64,000 bases of DNA, taken from assembly GCA_958296005.1 (NCBI GenBank), contig CATQHQ010000002.1, forward strand, positions 986,501-1,050,500. Reading direction: 5' to 3'. This document shows, one piece after another, positions 7,758-15,471 of this stretch. The first letter of the stretch is position 1. Each line of letters begins with the position of its first letter. Under the pieces are notes generated by a model, which worked only from the letters and a program-made list of their open reading frames with translations, ran no database searches and was not told the DNA's origin. Source of the DNA: Longimicrobiales bacterium. Its GTDB lineage: Bacteria > Gemmatimonadota > Gemmatimonadetes > Longimicrobiales > Gaopeijiaceae. Both the position numbers and the translations under genes were made by a program.

Positions 7758-8170
7758 TGAGCGAGCTCCTCTCCCAAGTCGTGGGCAGCTACAACTACTG
7801 GATCGTCGTCTTCCTCATGATGACCGGCTTCTACATCCTCATATCTCGCGGCAACCTGATCAAGAAACTCGTTGGTCTGAATGTATTTCAAACCTCTGTC
7901 TTCATGCTTTACATCAGCTTGGGCAAGATCACCGGAGGCACGGCGCCGATCCTCGTGGACGACCCGGAGGCACTCTACTCCAACCCGCTTCCCCACGTGC
8001 TCATCCTCACCGCGATCGTCGTGGGCATCGCCACGACGTCGGTGGGGCTGGCCTTGGCGGTGCGGATCAAGGAGGCCTACGGAACCGTGGAGGAGGACGA
8101 GATCAACGAGATCGAGGCCGGGATCGACGACCGTCGAGCGCCGGGTCGAGCCGCGCTTCGAGGCCCATGA
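7754..8170 (+). CDS. mrpC: Na+/H+ antiporter subunit C (MrpC/NuoK-like)
   Basis: A 138-aa protein with three membrane spans. GFYILISRGNLIKKLVGLNVFQTSVFMLYISLG is the NuoK/MrpC core, including the helix-breaking 'NLIKKLVGLN' segment. LPHVLILTAIVVGIATTSVGLALAVRI is the family's third helix, with the LTAIVVG motif. In complex I the homologue NuoK carries membrane glutamates for proton transfer. An immediately following second ATG (7757) is an alternative start. The C-terminal 20 residues are charged and variable. It overlaps both neighbours by 4 bases. Confidence 0.92.
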   Translation: MMSELLSQVVGSYNYWIVVFLMMTGFYILISRGNLIKKLVGLNVFQTSVFMLYISLGKITGGTAPILVDDPEALYSNPLPHVLILTAIVVGIATTSVGLALAVRIKEAYGTVEEDEINEIEAGIDDRRAPGRAALRGP

Positions 8171-9648
8171 GAATCGTCGATCACCTCCCGATCCTCCAGG
8201 TCGTCGTTCCTCTGGTGCTGGCGCCGCTCTGCGCCTTGGTGCGAAGCCGGCGGCTCGCCTGGGGGTTGGCCGCCGCTGGCAGCGTGTCGTCCCTCGTCGT
8301 AAGCCTGCGCCTGCTCTCGGCGGTCATGGCTTCGGGTCCCATCTCCTACGCGATCGGCGACTGGGCGCCCCCCTTCGGAATCGAGTACCGGATCGACGTG
8401 GTGAACGCCTGGGTCCTGGTCGTCGTCTCGACGATCGCCGCCGCGGTGGCGTTCTACGCCCGGGTCAGCGTCCAAGCCGAAGTGGGCGACCGTCGCATCC
8501 CCCTCTTCTACGCCGCCTACCTGCTCTGCCTGTCGGGGCTGTTGGGCATCGCCGCCACCGGCGACGTCTTCAACGTCTTCGTCTTTCTGGAGATATCGTC
8601 GCTGTCGGCGTACGCCCTCATCTCCCTGGGACGAGACCGTCGCGCCCTCACATCGGCGTTCCGGTACCTGATCATGGGCTCCGTCGGCGCCACCTTCATC
8701 GTCATCGGAATCGGCCTGCTCTACGCGACGACGGGCACCCTGAACATGGAGGACCTGTCGGAGATCCTCCCCCAGGTCTGGGACGCCCGCACGGTCAAGG
8801 TGGCCTACGGCTTCCTGGCGGTGGGGCTCTGCCTCAAGCTGGCGCTCTTTCCCCTCCACCTCTGGCTCCCCAACGCCTACGCCTTCGCGCCCTCGGCGGT
8901 CACCGCCTTCATGGCGGCCACGGCCACGAAGGTGGCGGTCTACATGCTGCTGCGGTTCTTCCTGACGATCTTCGGCGCCGCCTTCTCCTTCGGCGTCATG
9001 GGACTGGACAGGCTGCTCCTGCTGCTGGCTCTGACCGCGATTTTCAGCATGTCCCTGGTGGCGATCTTCCAAGCGAACGTGAAGAGGCTGCTGGCCTACT
9101 CCTCCGTGGCGCAGATCGGCTACATGATCCTGGGCCTCTCGTTCGCCTCGGTGACGGGGCTGACGGCCACGCTCCTCCACCTCTTCAACCACGCCCTCAT
9201 GAAGGGCGCCCTCTTCATGGCCTTGGGGTGCGTGGTCTACCGGATCGGGTCCGTCCACATCGACGCCATGGCGGGTCTGGGCCGGCGGATGCCGTTGACG
9301 ATGGCCGCCTTCGTGGCGGGAGGACTGAGCCTCGTGGGGGTGCCCCTGACCGTCGGCTTCGTCAGCAAGTGGTATCTGATCCTGGGCGCGCTGGAGCGGG
9401 GGTGGTGGCCAGTGGCGGTGCTGGTGCTGATCACCTCCGTGATGGCGCTGGTCTACGTCTGGCGGGTGGTTGAAGTCGCCTACTTCAAGCCGCCTCCCGA
9501 CGACGAGCCGATCGCGGAGGCGCCCGCCAGCCTCTTGGTGCCGACGTGGGCGCTGGTGGCCCTGAACGTCTACCTGGGCATCGACGCAGGCCGCACCATT
9601 GGCGTTGCCGAGCAGGCCGCCCGAACGCTGATGGGGACCGCTCCATGA
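8167..9648 (+). CDS. mrpD: MrpD-type proton-translocating subunit (NuoL/M/N family), first copy
   Basis: A 493-aa, about 14-helix antiporter-like subunit. The family's ion-path residues are visible: Glu in FNVFVFLEISSLSAYAL (helix 5), Lys in LCLKLALFPLHLWLPNAY (helix 7), and Lys in AATATKVAVYMLLRF. FQANVKRLLAYSSVAQIGYMILG and HLFNHALMKGALFM are the MrpD/NuoN-type blocks. It is the closest of the three large subunits to MrpD by impression. It starts at ATG 8167 overlapping mrpC. The long open frame upstream of it is spurious. Confidence 0.9.
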   Translation: MRIVDHLPILQVVVPLVLAPLCALVRSRRLAWGLAAAGSVSSLVVSLRLLSAVMASGPISYAIGDWAPPFGIEYRIDVVNAWVLVVVSTIAAAVAFYARVSVQAEVGDRRIPLFYAAYLLCLSGLLGIAATGDVFNVFVFLEISSLSAYALISLGRDRRALTSAFRYLIMGSVGATFIVIGIGLLYATTGTLNMEDLSEILPQVWDARTVKVAYGFLAVGLCLKLALFPLHLWLPNAYAFAPSAVTAFMAATATKVAVYMLLRFFLTIFGAAFSFGVMGLDRLLLLLALTAIFSMSLVAIFQANVKRLLAYSSVAQIGYMILGLSFASVTGLTATLLHLFNHALMKGALFMALGCVVYRIGSVHIDAMAGLGRRMPLTMAAFVAGGLSLVGVPLTVGFVSKWYLILGALERGWWPVAVLVLITSVMALVYVWRVVEVAYFKPPPDDEPIAEAPASLLVPTWALVALNVYLGIDAGRTIGVAEQAARTLMGTAP

Positions 9649-11096
9649 GACTCGGCCTCTCCCTTCTGGTTCCCGCTCTGGCGGCGGTCCTCATCGTCGT
9701 CTTCCGGGCCCGTCCGAACCTGCGGGAGGGAGTCAGCTTGGCGGCGGCGGCGGTCCTCTTCGGGGTCGTGCTCCAACTCCATGGCGCGGTGTCGGACGGG
9801 GCCCGGCCCGAGCTCGTGCTGGCGGAGCCGTTCCCGGGCATCCCACTGGTGCTGGAGGCGGAGCCCCTGGGCGTCCTCTTCGCCCTAGTGGCGTCGTTCC
9901 TGTGGATCGTTACGACGCTCTACTCGATCGGCTACATGCGAGGCCACCACGAGAAGAACCAGACCCGCTTCTACGTCTTCTTCGCCTACGCCATCGCCTC
10001 GGTGATGGGCGTGGCCTTTGCCGGCAACCTCTTCACCCTCTTCGTCTTCTACGAGATCCTCTCCCTCACCACCTTCCCCCTGGTGACCCACGCCGGGACG
10101 GAGGCCGCCAAGCGGGCGGGGCGCGTCTACCTGGGGATCCTCTTCTCCACGTCGATCGTCTTCCAGCTGCTGGCGATCGTGTGGACCTACTTTGCCGCCG
10201 GGACGCTGGACTTCCAGGCCGGAGGCATCCTTGACGGACGGGTGGCAGCCGGCGCGGTGCCGGTGCTGCTGGGGCTCTTCGTCTTCGGGATCGGCAAGGC
10301 CGCGGTGATGCCGTTCCACCGATGGCTGCCGGCGGCGATGGTCGCGCCGACTCCGGTCAGCGCGCTGCTCCACGCCGTGGCTGTGGTGAAGGCCGGCGTC
10401 TTCGCGGTCCTGAAGGTGACGGTGTACGTCTTCGGGATCGACTTCTTGGCCGGAACGGGCGCCTCCGTCTGGCTCATGTGGGTTGCGGCGACGACGATCC
10501 TCCTGGGCTCGCTGGTGGCGTTCACCAAGGACAACCTGAAGGCCCGGCTCGCCTACTCCACGGTGAGCCAGCTCTCCTACGTGGTGCTGGGCGCGATGCT
10601 GGCCACCAGCTGGGGAGTCGTCGGCAGCGGAATGCACATCGCCATGCACGCCTTCGGCAAGATCACCCTCTTCTTCTGCGCGGGGGCGATCATGGTGGCG
10701 GCCCACAAGACCGAGGTCAGCCAGCTCAACGGCTTGGGCCGCAGCATGCCCGTCACCTTCCTGGCGTTCCTGGTAGGGACGGCGTCGATCGTCGGACTTC
10801 CCCCGACGGGCGGCTCGTGGAGCAAGTGGTTCTTGGGCATGGGCGCTCTCGACGCGGGGCAGGCGGGCTTGGTGGTGGTGCTCATGCTCAGCTCGTTGCT
10901 GTCGCTGGCCTACCTCATGGAGATCCCCATGAAGGGTTTCTTCGGCAAACGGTCCGGGCCGCCGGAGAGCCCGGGGATACGCGAGGCCCCGCTCCCGTCG
11001 GTGGCCGCCCTCGTGGTGACCGCGGCGGCGTGCCTGCTCCTCTTCGTCTACCCCGATCCCTTCTATCGCCTCATGACGATGGTGACAGGACAGTGA
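9645..11096 (+). CDS. MrpD/NuoL-type proton-translocating subunit, second copy
   Basis: A 483-aa polytopic subunit of the same NuoL/M/N superfamily. The helix-5 glutamate is in LFTLFVFYEILSLTTFPLV, the helix-7 lysine in GIGKAAVMPFHRWLPAAM, and a further lysine in AVAVVKAGVFAVLKV. FTKDNLKARLAYSTVSQLSYVVLG and MHIAMHAFGKITLFFCAG match the quinone-independent antiporter branch, with YMRGHHEKNQTRFYVFF resembling NuoL/MrpA. It overlaps the stop of the first copy by 4 bases. It may take the place of the MrpA N-terminal module. Confidence 0.88.
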   Translation: MRLGLSLLVPALAAVLIVVFRARPNLREGVSLAAAAVLFGVVLQLHGAVSDGARPELVLAEPFPGIPLVLEAEPLGVLFALVASFLWIVTTLYSIGYMRGHHEKNQTRFYVFFAYAIASVMGVAFAGNLFTLFVFYEILSLTTFPLVTHAGTEAAKRAGRVYLGILFSTSIVFQLLAIVWTYFAAGTLDFQAGGILDGRVAAGAVPVLLGLFVFGIGKAAVMPFHRWLPAAMVAPTPVSALLHAVAVVKAGVFAVLKVTVYVFGIDFLAGTGASVWLMWVAATTILLGSLVAFTKDNLKARLAYSTVSQLSYVVLGAMLATSWGVVGSGMHIAMHAFGKITLFFCAGAIMVAAHKTEVSQLNGLGRSMPVTFLAFLVGTASIVGLPPTGGSWSKWFLGMGALDAGQAGLVVVLMLSSLLSLAYLMEIPMKGFFGKRSGPPESPGIREAPLPSVAALVVTAAACLLLFVYPDPFYRLMTMVTGQ

Positions 11097-11452
11097 CCGG
11101 CCACGACGGGACCGACCCAGCGGTCGGCCACGGCGCCGGCAGCGCCGACCACGCCGCGGACCCGGGCCACAAGCCCAACAGCGTGCCCGCCCCCTGGGCC
11201 AAGCGGATACTCTGGTGCCTCTTCATCTTCTGCGCCGTCGTAGCCCTGCTCGACGTTCCGTCCCTGATCCGGCATTGGCGCCACGAGGAGCACCCGTGGG
11301 AGGCGATGCCGATGCTCTACCCGTTGTGGGGCTTCGTGGGCATCTCCGTGCTGATCCTCATCTCCAAGGGACTGCGGCGCCTGGTCATGCGCCCGGAGGA
11401 CTACTACGACGCAGGCGCTTCCGACGCCGGGGGAGGGAACGATGCTGGGTAG
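11093..11452 (+). CDS. small two-helix membrane protein of the Mrp operon
   Basis: A 119-aa protein starting at GTG 11093 within the end of the preceding antiporter gene. About 40 polar N-terminal residues are followed by two hydrophobic helices (ILWCLFIFCAVVALLDV and YPLWGFVGISVLILISKGL) separated by a short loop with IRHWRHEEHPWEAMP. The C-terminus is acidic. It overlaps the next antiporter subunit by 11 bases, so it is tightly embedded in the operon. I do not recognise a named family; a role as an accessory or assembly subunit is inferred from position only. Confidence 0.7.
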   Translation: MTGHDGTDPAVGHGAGSADHAADPGHKPNSVPAPWAKRILWCLFIFCAVVALLDVPSLIRHWRHEEHPWEAMPMLYPLWGFVGISVLILISKGLRRLVMRPEDYYDAGASDAGGGNDAG

Positions 11453-13145
11453 CATCCCCCCGTTCCTGATCTTCTTCGTCGGCGCCGTGCTGGTGCCGCT
11501 GGTGCGGGGCCCGGCGCGGAAGGCGTTGCTCCTGCTGGTTCCCCTCGTCGGCGCGCTGAACGTCTGGGGTCTGCCGACTGGCTACGAGCTGCCCTACCAC
11601 TTCCTCGGCTACGACCTCCTGCCGGTGCGGGCGGACCGCCTGAGCCTCCTCTTCGGGTACCTCTTCCACCTGGCGGCGTTCATCGCCGTGGTCTATTCGC
11701 TCCACCTCGGAAAGAAGGACCACGACACGGTCCAGCACACCGCTGGACTGGTCTACGCCGGGAGCGGCCTGGGCGCGGTCTTCGCAGGGGACTTCATCAC
11801 CCTGTTCGTCTTCTGGGAGCTGCTGGCGATCAGCTCCGTCTTCCTCATCTGGACCCGCCGCACCCCCGCCTCCCTTCGAGCCGGGATGCGGTACCTGCTG
11901 GTCCACGTGGTGTCGGGGGTGACCCTCCTGGCGGGGGCGATGGTTCTGGCCCACCAAACCGGCGGCCTCTCCTTCGGCTTCGTGGGACTGGAGGGACCGG
12001 CGGGCTGGCTAATCTTCCTCGCGCTCGGCGTCAAGGCGGCGTTCCCGCTGGCGCACAGCTGGCTGATCGACGCCTATCCGGAGGGGACGGCCACGGGCAC
12101 CGTCTTCTTGAGCGCCTTCACCACGAAGGTGGCGGTGTACGCGCTGGCACGGGGCTTCCCGGGCACCGAGGCGCTGATCTACGTCGGCGCGGCGATGGCC
12201 TGCTTCCCGATCTTCTACGCCGTGATCGAGAACGACCTGAGGCGGACCCTGGGCTACTCGATGATCAACCAGATCGGCTTCATGGTCTGCGGCATCGGCG
12301 TGGGAAGCGCCCTGGCGATCAACGGTGCCGTGGCCCACGCCTTCAACGACGTGCTCTTCAAGGGCCTCCTCTTCATGACGATGGGCGCGGTCCTCCACAT
12401 GACGGGGAAGACCAAGGCGTCGGAACTGGGCGGCCTCTACAAAACGATGCCGTTCACGGCCACGCTGTGCATCGTCGGCGCGGCGTCGATCTCCGCCGTC
12501 CCCCTCTTCAACGCCTTCGTCTCCAAGTCGATGATCATGTCGGCCCTGATCGAGGGCGGTCACCTGTGGATTTGGCCGGTCATGCTCTTCGCCTCCGCGG
12601 GCGTGGTCGAGCACGCGGGCATCAAGATCCCGTTCTTCGCCTTCTTCGCCCACGACTCGGGGATCCGCACTAGGGAGCCTCCGCGCAACATGCTCGCGGC
12701 GATGTGCATCGCGGCTGGAGCGTGCATCCTGATCGGCGTCCGCCCCGGTCTTCTGTACGACCTGCTGCCCTTCCCGGTGGACTATCACCCCTACACCTGG
12801 GGGCACGTCCTCACCCAGCTGCAGCTTCTCGCGTTCGCCATCGCGGCGGTGGCCGCCTTCCAGCTGTGGAAGATCTACCCGGCCGAGTTGCCGTCGGTGA
12901 ACCTGGACGCGGACTGGAGCTACCGTCGGGCCGCGCCCTGGCTGGTGCGACGGGTGGGCGGTGCGGCCTCGACGGCGGACGCCGCATTCCGGCAGGTGGT
13001 GACGGGCGGCGTGCGCAGCGCTCTCCGAGGCGCGTTCCGCATCCACGGCCCGTGGGGCGTGCTGGCGCGAAGCTGGCCGGCCGGAAGCATGGTGCTGTGG
13101 GTGGCGATCGTGCTGGCGGCGTTCCTTCTCTTTCAGTTTCTCTGA
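11442..13145 (+). CDS. MrpA/D-type proton-translocating subunit (NuoL/M/N family), third copy
   Basis: A 567-aa polytopic protein, the longest of the three antiporter-like subunits. Conserved charged sites are present: GDFITLFVFWELLAISSVFLIW (Glu), GVKAAFPLAHSWLIDAYP (Lys) and LSAFTTKVAVYALAR (Lys). IENDLRRTLGYSMINQIGFMVCG and HAFNDVLFKGLLFM are the family's second-half blocks. It has extra C-terminal sequence with an amphipathic segment (about 480-545) before a last hydrophobic helix ending LLFQFL. It closes the Mrp operon; the next start is 73 bases downstream. Confidence 0.88.
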   Translation: MLGSIPPFLIFFVGAVLVPLVRGPARKALLLLVPLVGALNVWGLPTGYELPYHFLGYDLLPVRADRLSLLFGYLFHLAAFIAVVYSLHLGKKDHDTVQHTAGLVYAGSGLGAVFAGDFITLFVFWELLAISSVFLIWTRRTPASLRAGMRYLLVHVVSGVTLLAGAMVLAHQTGGLSFGFVGLEGPAGWLIFLALGVKAAFPLAHSWLIDAYPEGTATGTVFLSAFTTKVAVYALARGFPGTEALIYVGAAMACFPIFYAVIENDLRRTLGYSMINQIGFMVCGIGVGSALAINGAVAHAFNDVLFKGLLFMTMGAVLHMTGKTKASELGGLYKTMPFTATLCIVGAASISAVPLFNAFVSKSMIMSALIEGGHLWIWPVMLFASAGVVEHAGIKIPFFAFFAHDSGIRTREPPRNMLAAMCIAAGACILIGVRPGLLYDLLPFPVDYHPYTWGHVLTQLQLLAFAIAAVAAFQLWKIYPAELPSVNLDADWSYRRAAPWLVRRVGGAASTADAAFRQVVTGGVRSALRGAFRIHGPWGVLARSWPAGSMVLWVAIVLAAFLLFQFL

Positions 13146-13218
13146 CGCTGGCGAGGTTTCGCCTGAAGCGTTTGAAGGAGGCCGTCCCCGGGCACTCTGC
13201 CCCCGACCGGGCGATTCG

Positions 13219-14130
13219 ATGCCGCGCTTGAGGATCGGCGTCTACGGACCGGCGGCGCGGAGAGGGCTGGAAGGCGTCCTGCGGGACGAAACCCGGGCCG
13301 GGGCTGGGGCCGACTTCCGCCCTCTTGGCTTCGGCACCCCGTCGCAGAGCGCCCCAGGCGGCGTGCCGCAGTGGCTCGAAGTGCTCGTGCAGGGGGACGT
13401 GGACTTGGCCCTCTGCCCGCTGGAGGTGGTCCGGGAGACCCTCGACGACCGGATCGAGATTGTGGGTGTTCCCGAGCGCGGCGACCCCCGGGACGTGGTA
13501 CTGGGGCGCGCCGGCGCACCTCCGCTGGCGTTGGCCGCTCTCCCGCACGGCGGTGCGGTGGCCGTGGCGGACCTCCGAGCCGCAGGGCTGCTGACCGCCA
13601 GCCGCCCGGACCTGACGCCGGCCCCGGCCTCGGAGCTGGCCGACGACTTGGCCCGGTTGGACGACGGCCGCCTGGCCGCGGTGGTGGTGTCGCGGAACCG
13701 AGTTGTCGGGACGTCCGACGAGCCGCGGATCGGCGAGGTCCTTCCGCCGGAGGTATGGGTCCCGGCCCCGGGCCAGGCCGCCCTCGCCGTCTTGGCCCGA
13801 CGAGGGGAAGCCGGGACGATCGAAGCCGGCGGGCGACTGGTCAACCCCGAGATCACCCGCGCGGTCCGCGCCGAGGTTGCCGTGGCCCGTGCCCTGAGGT
13901 TGCCTCGCGACTCCGGTCTGGGCGTTGCCGGCCTCCCGTTCCCAGGGGGGCTGCGCCTCCGGGGGATCGTGGTGAGCGCCGACGGGCGCCGGATCGTCCG
14001 GGCCGCCGTCACGGCGACGGAGAACGGCGTGCGAGACCCGGCGGAGCGGCTGGCCGAGGCGTTGCGCCGGCGCGGCGCGGAGCTGGAGCCGGACAGCGGC
14101 GCCTCGGATGCCGCGACGGACTCGCCGTGA
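13219..14130 (+). CDS. HemC-like protein (porphobilinogen deaminase fold) lacking catalytic residues
   Basis: Collinear with hydroxymethylbilane synthase: LRIGVYGPAARRG (4-16) aligns with the N-terminal RIATRQSPLAL, GDVDLALCPLEVV (59-71) with DIAVHSMKDVP, VPERGDPRDVVLG (84-96) with the EREDPRDAFVS block, and VPAPGQAALAVLARRG (181-196) with the VGQGA block. The Lys-Asp pair that binds substrate and catalyses is Glu69-Val70 here. The SSLRR arginines are not retained, and the dipyrromethane cysteine loop (GGCQVPIG in E. coli) is SGLGVAGL (232-239). It is therefore unlikely to make hydroxymethylbilane. Length 303 aa is normal for HemC. Its TGA overlaps the GTG of rfaE2. Function is unknown. Confidence 0.68.
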   Translation: MPRLRIGVYGPAARRGLEGVLRDETRAGAGADFRPLGFGTPSQSAPGGVPQWLEVLVQGDVDLALCPLEVVRETLDDRIEIVGVPERGDPRDVVLGRAGAPPLALAALPHGGAVAVADLRAAGLLTASRPDLTPAPASELADDLARLDDGRLAAVVVSRNRVVGTSDEPRIGEVLPPEVWVPAPGQAALAVLARRGEAGTIEAGGRLVNPEITRAVRAEVAVARALRLPRDSGLGVAGLPFPGGLRLRGIVVSADGRRIVRAAVTATENGVRDPAERLAEALRRRGAELEPDSGASDAATDSP

Positions 14131-14657
14131 CGGGCTCTCCAGGCCCTTCCGGCGCCCTGCGCCCACCCGCCGCGCCGCGACTTCCCGGCGCCAAGGTCCT
14201 CGCCCGGGCCGAAGCGATTGATCGCTTCGGCCCGAGCCGATCGTTCCGGCTTGTCTTCACCAACGGGTGCTTCGATCTCCTCCACCGAGGCCATGTGGAG
14301 TACCTGGATCACGCCCGACGGATGGGCGACGCCCTCCTGGTCGCCGTCAACACCGACGCCTCGGTCCGACGGATGGGGAAGGGCGACGGCAGGCCGTTCG
14401 TGACCGAGCGTGATCGGACCGCGGTGGTCGCGGCGCTGGAGTCGGTGGACGGGGTGACGCTCTTCGACGAGGACACCCCGGAAGCGCTGGTCGCCGAGCT
14501 GCGCCCCGACGTGCTGGTCAAGGGGGGCGACTACGAGCCCGGCGCGGTGGCTGGCGGCGCCTTCGTAAAGGCTCGCGGGGGCGTCGTGGCTACGGTGCCG
14601 CTGGTGGAAGGCGTCTCGTCCACGACGCTGGCGGAACGGATCCGCCGCAGCGGGTAA
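14127..14657 (+). CDS. rfaE2: D-glycero-beta-D-manno-heptose 1-phosphate adenylyltransferase
   Basis: Nucleotidyltransferase that activates heptose 1-phosphate to ADP-heptose for LPS inner core. The 176-aa protein has about 40 variable N-terminal residues, then FTNGCFDLLHRGHVEYL with the HxGH-type motif, VNTDASVRRMGKG, VKGGDYEP and the C-terminal VSSTTLAERIR motif of RfaE domain II (equivalent to ISSTxI). It is the stand-alone C-terminal domain of HldE; no kinase domain is attached. It starts at GTG overlapping the HemC-like stop and is followed by rdgB after 19 bases. Confidence 0.9.
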   Translation: MTGSPGPSGALRPPAAPRLPGAKVLARAEAIDRFGPSRSFRLVFTNGCFDLLHRGHVEYLDHARRMGDALLVAVNTDASVRRMGKGDGRPFVTERDRTAVVAALESVDGVTLFDEDTPEALVAELRPDVLVKGGDYEPGAVAGGAFVKARGGVVATVPLVEGVSSTTLAERIRRSG

Positions 14658-14676
14658 GGGACGCGACGGTCGCCCG

Positions 14677-15471
14677 GTGAAGCTGCTGCTGGCGACGAGG
14701 AGCGCGCACAAGGCGGCCGAGGTGCGACGGATCATCTCCGTCGGCGCGCTCGGGCCGAACGCCCCGCGCCTGCACTTGGTCGGCCTCGACGAGGCGGGCA
14801 TCCCCGAGTCCCCCGAAGAGGACGAGCTGGAGCGATTCGACACCTTCGAAGCGAACGCCGCGGCAAAAGCGGAGTGGTTCGCCGCGCTCTCAGGCATGCC
14901 CACCGTAGCCGACGACTCGGGCCTGGAAGTCGACGCGCTCGGCGGACGCCCGGGCGTGCGCACGAAGCGGTTCGCTCCCCTCGACGCCTACCCCGGCCTC
15001 CCCCGAGACGAGGCGAACAACCGCTACCTCCTGCACTTGCTGAAGAGCGTGCCCCTCGCCCGTCGGGGCGCCCGGTACGTCTGCGTGGCCTCCTTGGCCC
15101 TGCCCGGCGACGCCCGCCCGGACAGCGGCGAACCCTCCGACGACGCCCGCTCCGACCGCCGCGAACCCTCCGACGGCGCCCGCTCCGACCGCCGCGAACC
15201 CTCCGACGGCACCCCTCGTGTTTCCGCCCCCGCCAGCTTCCGCGGCGAAGCCCCGGGCCTAGTCCTGGAAGCCCCTCGAGGCGCCGGCGGCTTCGGCTAC
15301 GATCCGATCATCCTGGCGCCGACCGCGAACTGCGCCTACGCCGAGCTCGCCCCCGAAGAGAAGGACCGGCACAGCCACAGGGGCCGGGCGTTCCGCGCCT
15401 TGGCGCGTCACTTGGCCCTGAGGCCTCGCTTGCCCTCGGCCCGAAGGTTGGAGAACGACAGCCTTCCCTGA
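14677..15471 (+). CDS. rdgB: XTP/dITP diphosphatase (RdgB/HAM1) with repeat insertion
   Basis: House-cleaning pyrophosphatase that removes non-canonical purine nucleotides (ITP, dITP, XTP). Family blocks are all present: LLATRSAHKAAEV (4-16), FEANAAAKA (58-66), VADDSGLEVDALGGRPGV (78-94), GGFGYDPI (204-211) and SHRGRAFRAL (233-242). At 264 aa it is about 60 residues longer than usual. The excess is mainly residues 147-189, between the central strand YVCVASLAL and the substrate-side sheet, plus a C-terminal tail. Residues 147-179 are three 11-residue repeats (RSDRREPSDGA-like). The tail overlaps the convergent DUF4105 gene by 64 bases. Confidence 0.88.
   Translation: MKLLLATRSAHKAAEVRRIISVGALGPNAPRLHLVGLDEAGIPESPEEDELERFDTFEANAAAKAEWFAALSGMPTVADDSGLEVDALGGRPGVRTKRFAPLDAYPGLPRDEANNRYLLHLLKSVPLARRGARYVCVASLALPGDARPDSGEPSDDARSDRREPSDGARSDRREPSDGTPRVSAPASFRGEAPGLVLEAPRGAGGFGYDPIILAPTANCAYAELAPEEKDRHSHRGRAFRALARHLALRPRLPSARRLENDSLP
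15115..15213 (+). repeat. three tandem 33-bp repeats inside rdgB
   Basis: Three consecutive 33-base units keep the frame and encode RPDSGEPSDDA, RSDRREPSDGA and RSDRREPSDGT. The second and third copies are nearly identical at the base level, while the first has drifted, as expected for a recent duplication of the later units. The insert sits in a surface loop of the RdgB fold and is rich in Asp, Arg, Ser and Pro, so it is probably disordered. Confidence 0.9.
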
